Assembly (NCBI GenBank): GCA_020638055.1
Contig: JACKJH010000001.1
Span: 124,001-188,000 of the forward strand
From: Hyphomicrobiaceae bacterium
Lineage (GTDB): Bacteria; Pseudomonadota; Alphaproteobacteria; Rhizobiales; Hyphomicrobiaceae
Reading direction: 5' to 3'
Length of the DNA: 64,000 nt
This document shows, one piece after another, positions 1 through 7,895 of this stretch (position 1 is the stretch's first letter; each line of letters starts with the position of its first letter). The translations under genes were made by a program, and so were the position numbers. The notes below the pieces were generated by a model. That model was not told the origin of the DNA. It worked only from the letters and a program-made list of their open reading frames with translations, and ran no database searches.

Positions 1-4
1 TTTT

Positions 5-52
5 GAGCATGTTCTTCACGCCGAACCGCGTACACTTCGGCTGAACATGCTC
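5..52. repeat. Intergenic palindromic repeat
   Basis: A 10-base inverted repeat, GAGCATGTTC at 5-14 and GAACATGCTC at 43-52, encloses a 28-base spacer with its own partial dyad (CCGAA / TTCGG). The form (GAGCAT...ATGCTC arms around a CCGAA-type middle) resembles the short intergenic palindromes scattered through Bradyrhizobium-like genomes. It could form a cruciform or an RNA hairpin. It is related in design to the element at 1038-1106. Confidence 0.6.
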
Positions 53-63
53 TAAAAGCGGCT

Positions 64-276
64 TCAGACGTTTGCGGCCGTCGTGCGCGCCAAAGCCCGG
101 CGCGCTACATCTGCAACGCCAGACCACGAGAGGCCCGAACTGCCCTCGGCGGCTTCCAGAATACGCTCCAGTGCCCAGCGCATTTCCGACATCCGCGATC
201 CCTGGCGGTCGAGCAACGCCTGCAACGCTTCAACTTCGTTTGGATTAAAATCGTAGTTCCGGTTTATTTCGTTCAT
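64..276 (-). CDS. Small conserved hypothetical protein
   Basis: A 70-residue acidic, mostly helical protein beginning MNEINRNYDFNPNEVEALQ. I do not recognise a family. The ATG at 276 is chosen because AGAGGG lies five bases upstream; a GTG directly before it (279) is the alternative. No signal peptide or membrane segment is visible. It sits alone, downstream of trmO on the same strand and beside a palindromic repeat. Codon use is like the neighbouring chromosome, so it is probably real, but no function can be given. Confidence 0.5.
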   Translation of the reverse strand: MNEINRNYDFNPNEVEALQALLDRQGSRMSEMRWALERILEAAEGSSGLSWSGVADVARRALARTTAANV

Positions 277-495
277 CACAACCCTCTATGCTCTGAACAG
301 ATCTACCGGCCACCCCCGCGAATGGCCCCGTGCATTGGCAATGACGGTTGCGTCCCTGACGGGCCCTGGCGCCTCAGCACAAAACACTAGGCAATTGTTT
401 TTCATGGCTATTGGGTGGCAGGCAAGCCCCCGCTTGGCAACCTGTTGAGAGCCTGTTGATAGCTGTCTTGATAAGTGGGTGCTGCGGAGCGGCAA

Positions 496-972
496 TCAGG
501 GGCGCAAAGCGCCTGGAACGGCATCGGAGGATGCCAGATAGGGTTTCAGGTCGATGAGCGGTGTTCCGTCGGCGCAGTCGATCGTCCGGATTTCAATTCG
601 CCCTTTCTGGCGTGAAATCACCTCCACCACAGAAAAGCCGATGGGGTTTGGCCTGACGGGCGACCTGAGAGCAAAAACGCCGGTCGGTTCGGGACGGTGG
701 GAAGGGCGCTGGACGATCAGATCGCGGCGCGAGCGGTCGAGCCAGTAAAGCGCAATCAGGTGGGAAAATCCGTCTATTCCGGCCAATCCGGCGTCAAACG
801 GCGGATCAACTTCGATGATCGCCGGTTCGCGCCTTTCCAAGGTGTTTTTGGGGCAATCGGCGGGCGTGGGATATGCCGACCTGATCCGGCCGATGAAAAC
901 CAGCCCGGCATCGGTTGCTTGCGACAGCATGATTGAGACCTCGCCTGGGCGCGGCGGCTTGAATTCCGGCAT
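496..972 (-). CDS. trmO: TrmO/TsaA: tRNA (t6A37) N6-methyltransferase
   Basis: The 158-residue product matches the TrmO (TsaA/YaeB) family, which uses S-adenosylmethionine to methylate threonylcarbamoyl-adenosine at position 37 of some tRNAs, in the cytoplasm. Visible hallmarks are the N-terminal GLVFIGRIRSAY strand, the central GIDGFSHLIALYWLDR segment, and the conserved RSPVRPNPIGFSVVEV motif at about residues 103-118. The length suits the short bacterial form, which lacks the extra C-terminal domain of E. coli TrmO. It is a housekeeping gene, so this end of the window is probably chromosomal flank and not mobile DNA. Confidence 0.9.
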   Translation of the reverse strand: MPEFKPPRPGEVSIMLSQATDAGLVFIGRIRSAYPTPADCPKNTLERREPAIIEVDPPFDAGLAGIDGFSHLIALYWLDRSRRDLIVQRPSHRPEPTGVFALRSPVRPNPIGFSVVEVISRQKGRIEIRTIDCADGTPLIDLKPYLASSDAVPGALRP

Positions 973-1037
973 GTTTTTCCATCCAACGGTTGTTCACGGT
1001 TTGGCTTTTGAACTGGAAGCTACGACATGCCTGTGCC

Positions 1038-1106
1038 TAGAGCGCTTTTCGATTTGGTCGCATTTTCTGGGACGAACCGGCGACCACTTCCTCGGAAAAT
1101 GCTCTA
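1038..1106. repeat. Second intergenic palindromic repeat
   Basis: Outer arms TAGAGC (1038-1043) and GCTCTA (1101-1106), with inner arms GCATTTTC (1060-1067) and GAAAATGC (1095-1102), form a long imperfect hairpin between trmO and the tRNA-Arg region. The AGAGCATTTTC-type end is characteristic of rhizobial intergenic palindromes. It has no coding content. Confidence 0.6.
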
Positions 1107-1189
1107 GTTGCAGCCCATTCGTTGTTTGCGGCGACCACGGGAATAAGCTATCACAGCGCTGCTGGTCAGGGGTGCAGCCCCGACCCGGG

Positions 1190-1238
1190 CACCCGTAGCT
1201 CAGCTGGATAGAGTGCTGCCCTCCGAAGGCAGGGCTAA
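1190..1238 (+). pseudogene. 5' half of a tRNA-Arg gene (remnant)
   Basis: Positions 1190-1230 repeat the acceptor 5' strand, D arm and anticodon arm (loop CTCCGAA, anticodon CCG) of the intact tRNA-Arg at 1479. After the anticodon stem (GCTGCC...GGCAG) the sequence departs: there is no T arm and no 3' acceptor strand. It therefore cannot make a functional tRNA. The break lies at GGCAGGGCTAA (1228-1238), which recurs exactly at 1389-1399. Confidence 0.75.
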
Positions 1239-1399
1239 GTCAAGCCTGCTGATCGAGGGTGTCGAAAAAATCGAGGGAAACCAAGCGATTGGTGAAACTC
1301 GGAGGACGCAACAAGATCGGTTCTGAGGTCGCGGAAGCACCGCGGAAGCAAGCTGAAAGGAGGTTCTGGAGGACAAACGGCGACAATCGGCAGGGCTAA
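1228..1399. repeat. 11-bp direct repeats flanking a 150-bp insert
   Basis: GGCAGGGCTAA occurs at 1228-1238 and again at 1389-1399. The 150 bases between hold no recognisable gene. The left copy begins in the anticodon stem of the broken tRNA-Arg, so the pair may mark an old insertion or duplication end. No terminal inverted repeats were found in the insert. Confidence 0.5.
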
Positions 1400-1478
1400 A
1401 CCCGCTCCGTTTGCGCCGATGCGATTACCTGATTCGGGATTGACCCTGCTCGATCTCGGACACTATCTGAACATTGAT

Positions 1479-1555
1479 GCACCCGTAGCTCAGCTGGATA
1501 GAGCGCCACCCTCCGAAGGTGGAGGCCACACGTTCGAATCGTGTCGGGTGCGCCA
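1479..1555 (+). tRNA. tRNA-Arg (anticodon CCG)
   Basis: A full cloverleaf can be drawn: acceptor GCACCCG/CGGGTGC, D arm GCTC...GAGC, anticodon stem CCACC/GGTGG with loop CTCCGAA, T arm ACACG-TTCGAAT-CGTGT, discriminator G and encoded CCA at 1553-1555. The anticodon CCG reads CGG codons. tRNA genes like this are common ICE integration targets, and this one lies close to the mobile DNA that follows, but no copy of its 3' end was seen elsewhere in the window. Confidence 0.95.
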
Positions 1556-1762
1556 TCTCCTTTGATGGCGTCTGACTTTGCCCCCCGAGAAAGTGCTGGC
1601 GAAGGCACAACAAGGGACTACGCTACAAGTTTTGCGTAGTATGTCGATGAGCATGCTCTGTCAAAGCTCGTACTTTTTCCATAAGGTTCTCTTGTACGTG
1701 CGAAGAACCGAATAAGCGGGAGAGCTGCATAGAGGCACGGCACGCTCGAAGCTGTGGGGGAA

Positions 1763-1927
1763 ATGGGAATGAAGGCGTTCGAATTCGGTCATCGTCTCGT
1801 CGATTCGTACGCTCGCTTCTCACGCTCTTTCAGCACCATTCGGTCTGAAGACCTGCATACCGAAATCGATCGACAGTACGAGGCCGGGCGATTCTGGCCA
1901 GATGCTGTCCGTCGTCAGATGATTTGA
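1763..1927 (+). pseudogene. N-terminal stub of a helicase-like protein
   Basis: A 54-residue open frame (MGMKAFEFGHRLVDSYARF...IRSEDLHTEIDRQYEAGRFWPDA) resembles the extreme N-terminus of large DEAD/DEAH helicases that carry an xSFxxIRxxxL...GxFWPEPLLQLNP signature. The expected Leu-Leu-Gln-Leu-Asn-Pro part and the whole helicase body are missing. The stop codon at 1925-1927 is supplied by the terminal TGA of the IS3-family element. The gene is therefore cut off by the IS or by a deletion next to it. Family assignment rests on a short motif and is tentative. Confidence 0.45.
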
Positions 1928-1978
1928 GACTGTTTCGGCGTCTCAGGAACGGAGGTTCTGGCTCATCTGGGTTTGAGG

Positions 1979-2959
1979 TTATGCGGCCTGCAGCTGGTGC
2001 TGCAAGCGTCTGTGCTGGATTGTCTGGCGCTTGATCCTTTCGCGTTCGGTGAGGATGGCCTGCCCGCGGTTGAAGTAGACATCGGCGGGCGTCAGGTTGC
2101 CGAGGCTCTCGTGAGACCGGGCATGGTTGTAATGCTCAACGAAGGCCGCGACCTGCCGTTCAAGGTCACCGGGCAGATAGTAGTTTTCCAGCAGGATGCG
2201 GTTCTTCAGGGTCTGGTGCCAGCGCTCGATCTTGCCCTGCGTCTGGGGATGATAGGGCGCGCCGCGAACGTGTTTCATGCCTTTGCCGTCGAGCCAGGTA
2301 GCGAGGTCGGCCGAGATGTATGAGGCGCCGTTATCGCTCAACAGTCTCGGCCGATGTGCGACCGTGATCTGGTCGAGCCCCGATGCCGCCAGCGCCAGAT
2401 CGAGCGTGGCGGTGACGTCGTCAGTGCGCATCGTGGCGCAGAGCTTCCAGGCGACGATGAAGCGTGAGAAGTCGTCGAGCACGGTCGAGAGATAATACCA
2501 GCCCCATCCGGTGATCTTCAGGTAGGTGAAGTCGGTCTGCCAGAGCTGGTTGGGCGCCGTCGTCTTGTCTTTGAACTCGGACGCCGCCTTGATGACGATG
2601 TAGGCCGGGCTGGTGATCAGGTCATGCGCCTTCAGCAACCGATACACCGACGCTTCCGAGACGAAGTAGCGTTTCTCGTCGGTGAAGCGCACCGCAAGCT
2701 CGCGTGGACTCAGCTCCGTTTCGCGCAGCGCCAGGTCGATGATCTCGGCCCGGATCGGGTCGGGGATGCGGTTCCAGACTCGATCCGGCCGCGAGCGATG
2801 ATCGGCGAGCGCCTCAACTCCGCCGGTGAGATAGCGATCGTACCAGCGATAGAACGTGGCGCGCGGGATGCCCAGTTTGTCCAGGGTGCGCCGCGCCGGT
2901 AGATGCGATCCCTCGACCAGCCGGATGATCTCGGCCTTCTCGGAGGCGGGATACCTCAT
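1979..2959 (-). CDS. IS3-family transposase OrfB (DDE integrase core)
   Basis: A 326-residue protein with an N-terminal helix-turn-helix region (about residues 1-60), an HTH_21-like segment and an rve integrase core. The catalytic triad is readable: Asp in WQTDFTYL, Asp in LLSDNGASY and Glu in QGKIERWHQTLK, with the usual HPQTQGK context before the Glu. It overlaps orfA by four bases (ATGA), so it is made either by translational coupling or as an OrfAB fusion by frameshifting, as usual in IS3 elements. It is full length and probably active. Confidence 0.92.
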   Translation of the reverse strand: MRYPASEKAEIIRLVEGSHLPARRTLDKLGIPRATFYRWYDRYLTGGVEALADHRSRPDRVWNRIPDPIRAEIIDLALRETELSPRELAVRFTDEKRYFVSEASVYRLLKAHDLITSPAYIVIKAASEFKDKTTAPNQLWQTDFTYLKITGWGWYYLSTVLDDFSRFIVAWKLCATMRTDDVTATLDLALAASGLDQITVAHRPRLLSDNGASYISADLATWLDGKGMKHVRGAPYHPQTQGKIERWHQTLKNRILLENYYLPGDLERQVAAFVEHYNHARSHESLGNLTPADVYFNRGQAILTERERIKRQTIQHRRLQHQLQAA

Positions 2960-3330
2960 GTGTCGTCCTCCCCATCCGCCAGCATGCTTTTTTTGAGCAG
3001 GCGGTTTTCCAGGGTCAGATCGGCCACGGCCTCCTTCAGGGCCTGCGCCTCGCGACGCAGTTCCTTCACCTCGTCCGACGTCGCGGCGCGGGCCGTGTCA
3101 CCGGCGAGACGGCGCTTGCCGGCGTCGAGGAACTCCTTCGACCAGCCGTAATACATCGACGAGGCGATCCCCTCGCGCCGGCACAGCTCGGCAATGCTCT
3201 CCTCGCCGCGCACGCCTTCCAGCACGATGCGGATCTTCTCTTCGGCCGAGAACTGCCGGCGCGTCGCTCGGCGGATGTCCTTCACGACCTGCTCTGCCGG
3301 TGCTTTCTCCGGACCCGATTTCTGTCTCAT
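2956..3330 (-). CDS. IS3-family transposase OrfA (helix-turn-helix)
   Basis: A 124-residue DNA-binding subunit. Residues about 25-75 (RRQFSAEEKIRIVLEGVRGEESIAELCRREGI) form the HTH_Tnp_1 helix-turn-helix. The C-terminal part (KELRREAQALKEAVADLTLENRLLKKS) is the leucine-zipper-like coiled coil that allows multimer formation. It lies upstream of orfB with a four-base overlap, the normal IS3 arrangement, and binds the terminal repeats of the element. Confidence 0.9.
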   Translation of the reverse strand: MRQKSGPEKAPAEQVVKDIRRATRRQFSAEEKIRIVLEGVRGEESIAELCRREGIASSMYYGWSKEFLDAGKRRLAGDTARAATSDEVKELRREAQALKEAVADLTLENRLLKKSMLADGEDDT

Positions 3331-3399
3331 CTGCGCTCCATGATGGCTGCGATGATCCAGAAATCCTCCCTTCCCGAAAACCCCTAAACTGTCTCAAGA

Positions 3400-3661
3400 G
3401 CGCTGACGGCAGACAGGCACCGCCTCCGGATAGCGCAAGATAGCTATGCGAGCCAGCACGAAGGGGCACGCGCGCTTCATTGGAGAACGTCGATACTGGC
3501 TCGTCCGCATATCTCCGCAGATCGTTGAGGTCGAGCACACGCGAGGATAGCGCGTCATTGGCGGTGTACGGTGTCCGCGGAAGAGAACTGCAGGCGGCAA
3601 GAATCGTCATGGCGATGACGACGAACGATAGACGGCCGAGCGCACGGAAAATATTGCTCAT
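3400..3661 (-). pseudogene. Truncated patatin-like phospholipase lipoprotein
   Basis: The fragment begins MSNIFRALGRLSFVVIAMTILAACSS, a lipoprotein signal peptide with a LAAC lipobox, preceded by AGGAG. It continues to SHSYLALSGGGA, where patatin-family enzymes normally read LALSGGGADGAFGAG; GGGA would begin the oxyanion hole. The frame then runs into unrelated sequence and the IS end, and neither the GxSxG nucleophile nor the Asp of the dyad is present. Only about 85 residues survive, so the gene is dead. It probably encoded an outer-membrane or periplasmic lipase/phospholipase. Confidence 0.65.
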
Positions 3662-3671
3662 TCCCACTCCT

Positions 3672-3913
3672 AATTGCCCGGAGCATCAAGTTGGTGTCCA
3701 GGACTGCGCACGTCGCAGGGCGCGAAGGTCGTCGCGTCCGTTGCGCGCGCGACCGCTCCACATGAGGCAGCGCCTTGTCATTGCGATAGGTGATTGCAAG
3801 TTCCGCCCCCGCCGCCGAAAGGCATGAGCGCAGCCGGCGGCGATGCTCTGCGCATTGGCGACGCCGCCGACAAGCCCGTGTTTGCCTGAGAGATCAACGA
3901 CAGGAAAGATCAC
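3672..3913 (-). pseudogene. Decayed enoyl-ACP reductase (fabI-like) fragment
   Basis: The frame starts with GTG at 3913, overlapping the acetate kinase stop, and reads MIFPVVDLSGKHGLVGGVANAQSIAAGCAHAFR, the Rossmann N-terminus of FabI-type reductases. Near 3813 a one-base loss in a GC run shifts the frame. The next frame gives AGAELAITYRNDKALPHVE, and after another shift a third gives ATDATTFAPCDVRSPG, both recognisable FabI sequence in the right order. The rest of the enzyme, including the catalytic Tyr-Lys, is missing. This was the last gene of the operon and is now broken by at least two frameshifts and a truncation. Confidence 0.7.
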
Positions 3914-5112
3914 GAGCGTCTCGCAGCGAGGCTGTCAGGTTGCAGAACCGATAGCGCCTCGTCGGCGATGACGCTCTCTTCGTCCGTCGCGATAACCAGT
4001 ATTTTGACGCGCGCGCCAGCGGCGCCAATCGACCGGGCATTGACGACGTTTGCGGCATCCTCCAGCTTGAGCCCGAGCCAGTTGAGACGACGCGCGACCG
4101 CGGCGCGCACCGGCGGCTGATTTTCGCCCACGCCCGCCGTGAAGACGACAGCGTCGAGCCCGCCGAGCGTGGCCGCGAGCCGGGCGATTTCGCCGGCGAT
4201 GCGAAAGCAGAAGAGTTCAAGCGCCTCGGCGGCTTCAGGAGCAGCGCTTTCGATCAATTCGCGACTGTCGGCGCTGATCCCGGAGATGCCGAGGAGCCCG
4301 GAGCGACGATAGAGCAGATCCTCGACATCGACCGGGCTCATGCCTTTCTGCATAATGAAATGCAGGACGGCGCCAGGATCCAGCGCGCCGCAGCGGGTCG
4401 CCATCGGAACCCCATCCAGGGCGGAGAAGCCCATACTAGTGTCGCAGCTGCGACCGCCCGCCAATCCGCACAAGCTAGCGCCACTGCCAAGATGGGCGAC
4501 CACGACGCGCGCGCCGGCGAGTTCGGGCTCGCTTTTCGCAATTTCGCTAGCGATAAATTTGTAGGAAAGTCCATGGAAACCGTAGCGTTTCACGCCCTCG
4601 TCATGCAGGGCGCTCGGGATCGCGAAGCGACGGACGAGGTCCGGCTGGGTGCGATGGAAAGCCGTGTCGAAAGAGGCAGTTTGCGGCAGCCCGGGTCGCA
4701 AGCGGTTGATCGCGCGAACGAGCCGCAACCCCTGCGGCTGATGCAGCGGCGCGAGCGACGTCAGAGCCTGCAAGGTTTCGAGTGCGGCGTCGTCAAGCAG
4801 GATTGGCCCGGCGAAGCTGTCGCCGCCGTGGACGATGCGATGGCCGGCAGCGGCGAGTTGATCCATATCGTAGTGCCAGGACAGCCGGCGGAAGGCCTCG
4901 CCGAGCACTTCATGCAGTTCGGTGGCAGGGTCGGACTCAAGCGCCACATCGAACGTGTCCGGACCTTCGAGAAGATGGAACCGAAGGGGCGGCTTGTGGA
5001 AGTCGATCATCCCCTTCCCGATGCGCCGCGCTTCATCCCCTTCGAGGGCGAACAGCCCGAGCTTCACCGTGGACGATCCCGCATTGAACGTGACAAGCAT
5101 GCGCTGGCTCAT
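3910..5112 (-). CDS. ackA: Acetate/propionate kinase family
   Basis: A 400-residue acetokinase that interconverts acyl phosphate plus ADP with carboxylate plus ATP in the cytoplasm. Family signatures are visible: N-terminal LVTFNAGSSTVKLGLF (phosphate-binding Asn-x-Gly-Ser-Ser), the HRIVHGGD segment, FDTAFHRTQP with the catalytic Asp, KRYGFHGLSYKFIA, VAHLGSGAS and VFTAGVGENQPPVR near the C-terminus. Length equals the family norm. The ATG overlaps the stop of the upstream MaoC/phosphotransacylase gene by four bases, so the pair should be co-translated. Together they would pass acyl-CoA to acyl phosphate to acid with ATP gain. Confidence 0.93.
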   Translation of the reverse strand: MSQRMLVTFNAGSSTVKLGLFALEGDEARRIGKGMIDFHKPPLRFHLLEGPDTFDVALESDPATELHEVLGEAFRRLSWHYDMDQLAAAGHRIVHGGDSFAGPILLDDAALETLQALTSLAPLHQPQGLRLVRAINRLRPGLPQTASFDTAFHRTQPDLVRRFAIPSALHDEGVKRYGFHGLSYKFIASEIAKSEPELAGARVVVAHLGSGASLCGLAGGRSCDTSMGFSALDGVPMATRCGALDPGAVLHFIMQKGMSPVDVEDLLYRRSGLLGISGISADSRELIESAAPEAAEALELFCFRIAGEIARLAATLGGLDAVVFTAGVGENQPPVRAAVARRLNWLGLKLEDAANVVNARSIGAAGARVKILVIATDEESVIADEALSVLQPDSLAARRS

Positions 5113-6536
5113 GCGGGTTTGGCTCCCCGCGACCAGCGGAATGCGACGAGCTTGGCGAGCGCAGCAGAGGCGATGCGGGTGCGCAGGGAATCGGCCCGGC
5201 TCGTCAGGATGATCGGCGCGCGGGCGCCGAGCACGAGCCCGGCTGCGTCCGCGCCGCCGAAATAGATCAGTTGTTTCGCCAGCATGTTTCCGGCCTCAAG
5301 ATCCGGTACGAGCAGAATATCCGCCTGACCGGCGACAGGCGAGATTATGCCCTTGGTTCGCGCTGCGTCGGAGTTGATGGCGTTGTCGAAGGCGAGCGGC
5401 CCGTCGACACGTGCGCCCGTGATCTGGCCACGAGCCGCCATGACAGTGAGCGCGGCGGCGTCGAGCGTCGATGGCATACGGGGATTGACGGTCTCGACGG
5501 CAGTAAGGACGGCAACGAGCGGTTCGACGACGCCGAGCGTGTGCAGAAGGTCGACTGCATTCTGGCAGATGTCGCGCTTGTGATCGAGAGTCGGCTGAAT
5601 GTTGATCGCCGCATCGGTGACGACAAGCGGCTTCGAGTAGGCGGGCACGCTCATCGCATAGACATGGCTGACGCGACGATCTGTCCGCAGCCCGGAATTC
5701 TCGGCGACAACCGCTCCGAGCAGTTCGTCGGTGTGCAGACTCCCCTTCATGAGCGTGGCGACGCGACCGCCGGCGGCAAGCTCGACGGCGCGTGCGGCCG
5801 CCGCATGGCTGTGCTCGACGGCTTCGATCGGGATTCCATCAAGCGAGACGCCGGCCTCCTCAGCAGCGGCTCTGATTTTGGTCTCGGGCCCGACGAGAAG
5901 CGGCTCGAGCAGACCCTCGTTGCGGAGCTCCACCGCGGCAAGTATGGCATCAGGCGAGCAAGGATGGACAATCGCTGCCTTGAGCACCGGCAGGGTGCGA
6001 GCCTCGTTGACGAAATGCTCGTATCGGTCACGCCGTACCAGTGCAACGTCGGGAAGCTGCGTGCGCGGCCATTCGATGGCGCGGTCAGGAGCGATCACGG
6101 TCGCCGAGCCGTTCAACACCTCCTCGCCGTGCTGGTTTGCGCCGCGGGTATCGAGTACGACGATGCGCTTTTCCGGCCGCTTCTCCCGGACGGTGACGGT
6201 GATGGTGATCGTGTCGCCGGGGGAGACCGGTTTGCGGAAGTGCAGGTCTTGCTCGAGATAAATCGTGCCGGGGCCTGGCAGTTTCGTGCCGAGTACGGCC
6301 GAGACCAGCGCGCCAGTCCACATGCCGTGTGCGACGACATGTCCGAAGAAATCGGTCGACGCGAAGACGGGATCGAGATGAACGGGATTTAGGTCGCCGG
6401 ACACGGTGGCGAAAAGATCGATGTCGTCGGGGCCAACAACACGCACGAGGGAAGCGCTCTCGCCGATCGCGAGGTCGTCGAAGGTGCGATTCCTAAGTAG
6501 AGATTGATCCAAGTCTACCTCAGCGTTGATGAACAT
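5109..6536 (-). CDS. MaoC-like hydratase / phosphate acyltransferase fusion
   Basis: A 475-residue two-domain protein. Residues about 15-150 form a MaoC hot-dog domain with the motif SGDLNPVHLDPVFA and AHGMWTGALVSAVLG (Asp-x5-His hydratase residues). Residues about 170-465 are a phosphate acetyl/butyryltransferase domain (LLVGPETKIRAAAEEAG, VATLMKGSLHTDELLGAV, ILLVPDLEAGNMLAKQL). The fusion is known in Proteobacteria as bifunctional enoyl-CoA hydratase/phosphate acetyltransferase. It lies 49 bases after phaB and overlaps ackA, which suggests it turns acyl- or hydroxyacyl-CoA, perhaps from PHA turnover, into acyl phosphate for the kinase. Which acyl chain it prefers is not visible. Confidence 0.9.
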   Translation of the reverse strand: MFINAEVDLDQSLLRNRTFDDLAIGESASLVRVVGPDDIDLFATVSGDLNPVHLDPVFASTDFFGHVVAHGMWTGALVSAVLGTKLPGPGTIYLEQDLHFRKPVSPGDTITITVTVREKRPEKRIVVLDTRGANQHGEEVLNGSATVIAPDRAIEWPRTQLPDVALVRRDRYEHFVNEARTLPVLKAAIVHPCSPDAILAAVELRNEGLLEPLLVGPETKIRAAAEEAGVSLDGIPIEAVEHSHAAAARAVELAAGGRVATLMKGSLHTDELLGAVVAENSGLRTDRRVSHVYAMSVPAYSKPLVVTDAAINIQPTLDHKRDICQNAVDLLHTLGVVEPLVAVLTAVETVNPRMPSTLDAAALTVMAARGQITGARVDGPLAFDNAINSDAARTKGIISPVAGQADILLVPDLEAGNMLAKQLIYFGGADAAGLVLGARAPIILTSRADSLRTRIASAALAKLVAFRWSRGAKPA

Positions 6537-6585
6537 AGGCTCCCGGTGCGCCAGCTCTACGGTTAAAGCGTTACTCCCCCGCGCA

Positions 6586-7332
6586 TTAGTACATATGCTG
6601 ACCGCCGTTCATGGCGACGTTGCTGCCGGTCATGAAGGCAGCGGCATCACTCGCGATAAATGCCACCAGCGCCGCGATCTCATCCGGCTGACCAAGGCGG
6701 CCAACTGGAATCGCATCGATGATCTTCTGGCGCACGTCCTCGTGCACAGCCATCACCATCTCGGTGACCAGGTAGCCAGGCGAGACGGTGTTGACCGTCA
6801 CGCCCTTGCGCGCCACCTCTTGCGCCAGCGCCTTGGTGAATCCATGCGCGCCCGCTTTGGCCGCCGAGTAATTGGTCTGGCCAAACTGGCCCTTGCTGCC
6901 ATTGATCGAAGAAATGTTCACGATGCGTCCCCAACCTCGTTCCACCATCGAGTCAATGAACAGCTTGGTGACATTGAACAGGGAGTCTAGATTAGTGCGC
7001 AGCACGGCATCCCAGCCGGCCTTGTCGAGCTTGCGCAGCGAGGCATCGCGGGTGATGCCGGCGTTGTTCACCAGAATGTCGACCCGATGACCATCGGCGT
7101 GGATGCGCCGCGCCAGTTCCTGCGTCGATTCGTATTCGGACACATCCACCCCATAGGCGGCGAATGTGTAATTCTGTGCTGCTTGCGCTTGCTGCCACTG
7201 GTCAATCGTGGTGTTGCCCGGCGTATGCGTGACGATCACGCGGTGGCCGGCATCGTGCAGAGCACGGGCGATAGCGGCGCCCAATCCCCGGTTGCCTCCG
7301 GTCACCAGGGCCGTTCGCTGAGAGGTACTCAT
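6586..7332 (-). CDS. phaB: Acetoacetyl-CoA reductase (PhaB)
   Basis: A 248-residue short-chain dehydrogenase that reduces acetoacetyl-CoA to (R)-3-hydroxybutyryl-CoA with NADPH, supplying PHA synthase. Visible are the cofactor loop TGGNRGLG (about residues 12-19), NNAGITRD, the catalytic Ser in NISSINGSKGQFGQ, the YSAAK catalytic pair, and the PhaB-typical ending GSNVAMNGGQHMY. The ATG at 7332 is chosen because AGGAGG sits just upstream; a longer in-frame extension lacks any such site. It follows the phasin gene by ten bases, so the two are one transcript. Confidence 0.94.
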   Translation of the reverse strand: MSTSQRTALVTGGNRGLGAAIARALHDAGHRVIVTHTPGNTTIDQWQQAQAAQNYTFAAYGVDVSEYESTQELARRIHADGHRVDILVNNAGITRDASLRKLDKAGWDAVLRTNLDSLFNVTKLFIDSMVERGWGRIVNISSINGSKGQFGQTNYSAAKAGAHGFTKALAQEVARKGVTVNTVSPGYLVTEMVMAVHEDVRQKIIDAIPVGRLGQPDEIAALVAFIASDAAAFMTGSNVAMNGGQHMY

Positions 7333-7342
7333 AGCGACCTCC

Positions 7343-7786
7343 TCACTTTTCGGCCTTGCGCTGGGGCGTGGCGGCTGGTGCAGACCAAGGCTGTGTCCAT
7401 GGCTGAAAAAGATGCGCAAAGGAAGCAGCGTCTCCACTAGCACCGACTGTCTCGGAGACAGACGCCTGCCAGATCGTGAGCGCCTGGCGCAGGCCATCGA
7501 CAAAGGCGGACTGGCTCTTGGCCGCGGTTTCAGCAAGTGCTTGGGCATCGCCAACGCGGCCCTGATACAGCCGCCGGAACACCTCGGACGGCAGGGTCGC
7601 GAGCGTCTGCCAGTCTGCCGCCTGCTGGAGACTCTGGATGCGCGCGGTGGTCTCCTCTACGCTACCAGCGCTGAGCTGTTGCATGGCTTCTAGCCAGCGA
7701 TGTCCGCTCTCTTGCAGCAAACGGGTGATCTGTAGCTGTAGCTCGGCATTGGCCTTGTAGAGTTGGATGGGCAGTTCGTTGTTCAT
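7343..7786 (-). CDS. Phasin (PHA granule-associated protein)
   Basis: A 147-residue helical protein of the phasin family, which coats PHA granules and controls their size. It starts MNNELPIQLYKANAELQLQITRLLQESGHRWLEAMQQLSAG; the amphipathic heptads and Gln/Ala-rich helices are typical of phasin_2 proteins, followed by a Pro/Ala-rich tail. The identification is strengthened by position: it lies between phaC and phaB on the same strand. No catalytic function is expected. Confidence 0.85.
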   Translation of the reverse strand: MNNELPIQLYKANAELQLQITRLLQESGHRWLEAMQQLSAGSVEETTARIQSLQQAADWQTLATLPSEVFRRLYQGRVGDAQALAETAAKSQSAFVDGLRQALTIWQASVSETVGASGDAASFAHLFQPWTQPWSAPAATPQRKAEK

Positions 7787-7895
7787 TGCAGTGCTCCACG
7801 GTCACGTTGTGCCCCATGGGGGCAGGTGTGGGCCTTTCCTTGCGAGGTGGCCCGATCAAACCGCGGCAGTTCTGTCTCCGCCGCTGGTGGTCATG

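Larger units (their letters stand above)
1925..3396 (-). mobile_element. IS3-family insertion sequence
   Basis: The element is about 1472 bp, bounded by TGAGACTGTTTCGG at 1925 and the complement of TGAGACAGTTTAGG ending at 3396; both ends start with TGA as in the IS3 family. It carries overlapping orfA and orfB on the minus strand. Flanking triplets (ATT on the left, AGA on the right) do not match, so no target-site duplication is present, and the genes on either side are both truncated. This fits IS-mediated adjacent deletion after insertion, or recombination between two copies. Confidence 0.85.

Noticed and set aside
286..495. Minus-strand 69-residue frame between the first gene and trmO
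   Set aside because: It has no start signal or protein-like character.
1396..1608. Minus-strand open frame containing GAPDTIRTCGLHLRRVALYPAELRV
   Set aside because: It is the antisense reading of the tRNA-Arg gene, a familiar false protein.
5271..6392. 373-residue plus-strand open frame
   Set aside because: It is antisense to the MaoC/phosphotransacylase gene; no family resemblance.
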